Assembly (NCBI GenBank): GCA_009792885.1
Contig: WMCF01000018.1
Location: forward strand, 2,308,031 to 2,372,030
Reading direction: 5' to 3'
From: Eremophila alpestris peregrina
Taxonomy: Eukaryota > Chordata > Aves > Passeriformes > Alaudidae
DNA length: 64,000 bases
Positions 59,161 to 64,000 of the stretch are shown here, one piece after another. The position numbers and the translations under genes were made by a program. Numbering within the stretch: position 1 is the first letter of the stretch; every line of letters starts with the position of its first letter. The notes below the pieces were generated by a model. The model did not search any database. It was not told the DNA's origin and saw nothing but the letters and a program-made list of their open reading frames with translations.

Positions 59161-62100
59161 TGAATTACTTGTTTAGGATTTTTTTCCTCTTTTGGGAGGA
59201 GGGTCCTCAGGTATTTGCTCTTCCATGGCAAGGTACAATTTGTCACTTAAGAATTTTCCAATTAAGAACCTGTCTAAAGGTCTCAGCATGGTGACAGAAA
59301 TTTTCCTGTCAAATCTAAAGGAGGCAGATGTAGCTGGTGTCCCCAGTGCACTTTAAACCACCTTGTACTGGCACTGGGTCCACATGCCCTCATGGCAATG
59401 TAGCTCCAGTTTACCTGACTTACCAGATCACATCTTCACCTGACCAAGGAGAACTGTTAACTTTCAGGACCATGCAGAAAGGAAAGTTTTTGTGGCCTTT
59501 TCTTTCTACCCTAAGGAAGTTATTTGAAAACTGCCATGAAGGTTTTTTTGTTTGTTTGTTTGTTTGACCATGTTATTTTCCTTCACTTGGTAGGGAATTC
59601 CTTTTCCTTGCAGGATGCACTTTGAATAATCTTTAGGGCTACAACACATCCTGGAAGATGCTGAGCTGACTCATCCCAAATAAGACTGAGACCAAGATAA
59701 GCACTAATCCACTGCTGGTTTTGTATTGCAAAAGAGAGTTTTGGCTTAGCAGATAAGATACTTCTCTTGCAGAAAGTCATCTCTGTAAAGTGTCTAGCCA
59801 ATCTCATTATTTTTAGAGGCTCAAAAAATCAGCAAATTAGGTAGATCTTGGTAAAGCAGGGGAACTGAAGGTGTAAGACAGGAAGACGCCACTTTTTCCT
59901 CCTACCTCTGCAGCAAAAAGAGGCTATCTCAAAACTCTTACATAAATAACAGTGGCTGTTCCCAGAAATCACAGTTTCTTTCTTGTTGGAAGATCAATCA
60001 CTTTATAAAATTTTAATTCATTTCAGATATTCTGTTTCTTTTCATCAGTTTTCAGGCTGGACTTGAGGAGCACTGGTGGGTTGCAGTTTCACTGAAGGAG
60101 AGCTGTTGTTGCTGAGACCATAGACATTTTACTCCAGCTTGGAAGGATCAGAAAGTTGGAGATTCCCAAAGCAAGATTGGTTCTAAGCGTGCGCTGTCTG
60201 AAAGCTGTATGAAAGCTTGTTACCCTAATTCTTACAGATCTGTACAGCCATAAATTTCACTGTGTCTGCACACTTTTTTCTTCCCTGTACAATCCGAGAG
60301 TTTTTCCAAATGTCCAGTCCCATTTTTCAACGTAATAATTCAACTTATTTCTTCATGTCCAAAATACAAGACCATGTTAACTTCTCCCAGCACTAGCATT
60401 TCACATGCCTAGGTGACTATTACTGTGTTTTCCTCTCCATTATCCCTCATTCACATTAGATATTATCTGTTCATTCAGTCAATCCAACCTGCTGGATTTT
60501 TTGTTCTCTGTTCCTTTATTCTGGACTTTCTCCCTTTGCTCACCAACCTTCTCAAAGAGCCCCAAACTGAAATCTGTTGCCAATTCCAAACTGGGCTGTG
60601 TGCAGCAGAAAATCAGTCTCACCTGTCTTTCCAGCTGTGCTTGCTTGTAGATCCCTGCAAAGAAAAAGAACATGGGACAATAGATTAAAATTATTGACTG
60701 AAGTTACCGTGCTGCTCCACTGTAATCTCCTGCTCTGCTGAGCTGCCTGGTGTAGGTGATGTGTTTGTGTAGATGATTTGCTCTGCCTAGGTGAGCTACC
60801 CAGTGCTTCCCCCAGAATGGCTCCAGCTTGTCAAGATTGTTCTGTACTCAAGGGCTGCCCTGCAGTAAATCTTTTTTGGGTTACAGTCATCTGTATAATC
60901 TCTATTCCATCATCTGTTAGTGAAAAAACAAGCTAAACCCAGCCTATGTGGAGCCCCATTTGATGTGTCCTTCCATTTTTAGACAACTCTTGGGATTCAG
61001 ATCTGATCAGTATTTTGTTGACCCAGTGCTGATCCCTGGGCAGGAGAGAACAATTTTACATAAAATTCTGACACAACCCCTATTCTTTTCTGCTTCTATT
61101 GTGTCCTATAACACAGCTAATAATAAGGCAATGAAATCATTGCCTCCAGCTGTTTCCCAACAGAATTTACCAAAAGGGTAGTGAAATGATCTCATTTAAA
61201 TCTCATTCCACACAAAGCATTGAACTGTACCAGCCAACACCAACACTGGTTCCAGTGTGGTCATAGTGCAATTTCCTTGACAGTCCTGGACAGCTTCAGG
61301 GAGATTACAGATGGATGGGGCCCGTTTGGTTCCAGCTGGACTGAAGTGCAGATGGATCCCAAATGTCAGAAAATGGATCCTTACAGCTGAAATACTTGTG
61401 GATACTCAAATTCCCTTGGAAAGTGACAGTTCTGGAAATAACATTTTCAGTACCAGTAAATTAGTCCCAGAATGGCATTTCCTGGCATGTCCACAGTCTG
61501 GATGTGGTTAGCTTGAAAGAGACACAGAAAAAATGTTGAAGCGAAGATACTATTGTGCTCAGAGGTGCCCCATGGGAAAATATCTAGGCTTGTTCTCTCA
61601 CATTTTAAAGCTCTTCCTTTTTATTTAAATAGTGTTAAGATTGATACAGGTAATGAAACTCAGGAAGGCTGCTGGCTTGTTTGAAAAATAGGGCAGCTAT
61701 TTGGATGTGTGAAGGCAGCTCAGACAGACAGCTAACATAATCCACTGTGAATATTTTATTTCCTTGCTGTGGAAGGATAAGTCTATCTGGTCTAAACTGT
61801 TCAGCTAACAGCTCCAGTGGTGGAACATGGCAGGAGCACTGCAAAGATGCAATTGTCCAGCTGAAGCCCTGTGACAGCTGACAGTGCTCAGGACTTTGCA
61901 GAATTGGATAGCAGCTGGTGGGGAAAATATTTGAAAGTGAAGTGTTAAGATTTCAAGAACATAATCAAGTATGTTTTCCTAAAAACCAAACAGAGCTCAA
62001 ATGCTCTGAAGGACCTGGAGCTTGCATTACTGCCAGGAGAGCCAACAACCACAGGCTGAGAAACCTGGGATGCTCCTACAAAACCACCCAGCAGATTCCA

Positions 62101-64000
62101 GCACTGACGAAAGCAGCCACAGGCACAGCAGGTTCAAGCATGCCAGGATCTTATCCATGCAGGCAGGGAAGAAAGGAAACTCTGCTAAAATTCCTGCTGA
62201 TTTCAAAGGAGGATCCTCAGCAATATCCACCAGTTAGCTCATTCTGTACTGTCCCTTTCTATAATGGAGCCAGGAACAGAGATATAGATCAAATATGGAC
62301 CAGATGCTCAGAAGTGCATGCAGATACCAACCCTTTAAGTCCTTTTATAGGTAATGCTTTATGCTAATTCCCAGTAGGGACTGTGGGCTGGACTGTAATT
62401 TTGAATGAAAGATCTCAAATTCAAGATTGGTTTTGAATATGTGTGGGAGAGAAAACAAAAGAAATCTCCTTTATGTGCAGTCCAAATTATTTATATTTGG
62501 ACTGACTGATCTTCAGAGCAGATGGCTAAATGACTTCTAAGCTTCTCATAGGAAGCTGAGTCCTCTGTATTTGCAGGTATGCACATATAGATACAGTTTA
62601 TCTCACTCTACCCTTGTGCTTATTGAGAGATATTTCCATAGGTCTGTAGGGTGCACACAGGTCATCTTTGCATCCTGGCTCCAGAAGATTTCCCTGGGCC
62701 TTCTGCATAATAAACCAACCAGTGAAATTGTTTACCACATAGAAAATCAAAATATTTCAGTCTAAAAATTGATGACCTGATACAATATGTGAACTGTGCT
62801 GCTCTGAGATGCGCTGCACGCTTTGCTTTAAGTTCATACAAATGTCAGTGGATATTTAACAGATTTAACTTCTTTTTTTTCTCTTTAAACTGAATGAAGG
62901 GAATGCTTTTCTTCCTTCTTTTAAATATGAACATTGAGTGACATTTCCTCTAATTTGGAAATAAAATATGGCAGTAACATTACTCAATCTGTGCATGAGA
63001 AAATGGATGCCTTGCTCCTGTTACAGAGATAAATGTGGCTGTTGGGCCATCCCAGTAATAAATTATAGAGAATACAGCGCTCCTGAAATAATCTGCTTAC
63101 ATCTTTCTGGTTTTTCTCCCGTGACTACTACTACTACATTAGAAAGTAATGAAACTGGTAGAAATCACTTTTTTTGTACTTGTATTTAACTTTTTTTTTA
63201 TTAGATTGTACAAAACTTGGGGGGTTCTTATAGCATCAGAACCATCTTGTTTAGAAATGGGGTATAGCACATGTGAGGTGATTATGCTTTGGATTTCAGA
63301 ATCTGGGAAATGCTGCACTAGATCCTATGGTCCTCTTACAGCAGTAGTTTGCCAACCAGAACCCCATCCCAGTACCCACTAAAGGCTAGACCTGTTTTAC
63401 AAGAGACATTTCAATATTTTACAGTCAAACTGCCTTATTAAAAATGTATGTTGACTCAACTTTTTTTATTAATAATCTAAGTATTTTTCTTGCTCCTAGA
63501 AGGGATTGTTTGCAGATGTTAACATTTATTTTTCCTCAAATCTTCAAAGAGCTAGCTTTGCGGTTTGCATTCATTTTTTTAAACCTGAAGTTCCATGTTT
63601 AATTCCATGAACATGGTTGCCACAACATGCACTCCAGTTTTAGCTGCTTGTTTTCTTTTAACATTTTCATTAATAGAGCATCTCCATCTTACAGAAGTGA
63701 AGTGTCCTCCTTAGACCTTTTGTAACCTGAAATGTATCCCATCAGAGAGCACTTCTCCACCCTTTTATGCCTCTAGAAACCTGCTGTCCGTGTTACAAAT
63801 ATCAATAAAGCTGGAAGGACGTAACATCAAAATCTCCAAGACAACACACAAAGATACAACAAATCAAAGGCAAAATAGTGATGGTTTGATTAGACTTTTA
63901 AATAGGATATTAAAATGAGGTTTCTAGTTAAATACAATGCCTCCCTGAATTTGGCAGGAAAATCATTAACTGAATTATGTTAAATTTGCACAGATTGTTG
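59161..64000. other. Unique non-coding sequence
   Basis: No gene recognised up to the end. Includes (TTTG)5 at 59543-59566 (listed), a (CTA)n stretch at 63124-63138 and T runs near 62871 and 63191. The 149-codon plus frame at 61918-62367 is the longest open frame here but shows no motif that I know; stop-poor runs of this size do occur by chance in a window this long. Confidence 0.6.
59543..59566 (+). repeat. (TTTG)5 microsatellite
   Basis: Five perfect TTTG units preceded by extra T. Confidence 0.9.

Noticed and set aside
61918..62367. 149-codon plus-strand frame
   Set aside because: No domain or motif that I know and no exon-like boundaries; within the length expected by chance for this window.

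Overview
This 64 kb window looks like non-coding DNA from a bird nuclear genome. The main evidence is two 3'-terminal CR1 LINE fragments with the avian octamer-type terminus (9226-9705 and 35840-36037). A decayed CR1 reverse-transcriptase fragment lies at 42802-42930. A third line of support is an old copy of a bird interspersed repeat, probably endogenous-retrovirus derived, with a 45-bp tandem block (12336-12925). Other signs fit: low repeat density, strong CpG depletion outside one island, short microsatellites, and the absence of L1- or Alu-type repeats. A songbird or another neoavian is plausible, but the sequence alone does not fix the species.

I found no protein-coding gene that I can defend. 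The open frames are short, overlap on both strands, often start at non-ATG codons, and none reads as a protein family I recognise. The window is best described as intergenic or long-intron sequence. There are no rRNA or tRNA genes, no CRISPR array and no bacterial-type operon.

Layout: 1-9.2 kb is unique sequence with a GC-richer patch behind a good splice-acceptor-like site near 7856. A CR1 3' end follows at 9.2-9.7 kb, and an open non-ATG frame of about 92 codons at 10.3-10.6 kb. The ERV-like repeat is at 12.3-12.9 kb. From 13 to 35 kb the sequence is unique, with GC-richer patches (16.0, 29.3 kb), A/T-rich simple repeats (16.7, 17.5, 26.3 kb), a G-quadruplex motif (25.8 kb) and several palindromes of transcription-factor-site type (24.15, 29.1, 30.55 kb). 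A second CR1 end lies at 35.8 kb, followed by a TG tract joined to a strong G-quadruplex motif (36.2 kb). The 37.8-38.7 kb interval is rich in TAATTA and octamer-like sites. An ancient MIR-like SINE (41.8 kb) and the CR1 RT relic (42.8 kb) precede the most distinctive feature, a CpG island at about 43.5-44.34 kb. From 44.3 to 64 kb the sequence is again mostly unique. It contains an RFX-type palindrome next to a minus-strand G-quadruplex motif (52.7-52.8 kb) and an ancient amniote repeat tail (57.1 kb).

The strongest candidates for function are the CpG island (a possible promoter or first exon of an unseen transcript) and a handful of candidate enhancers. I did not find a convincing new biological system. 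Repeat-family assignments come from remembered consensus features, not from a database search.
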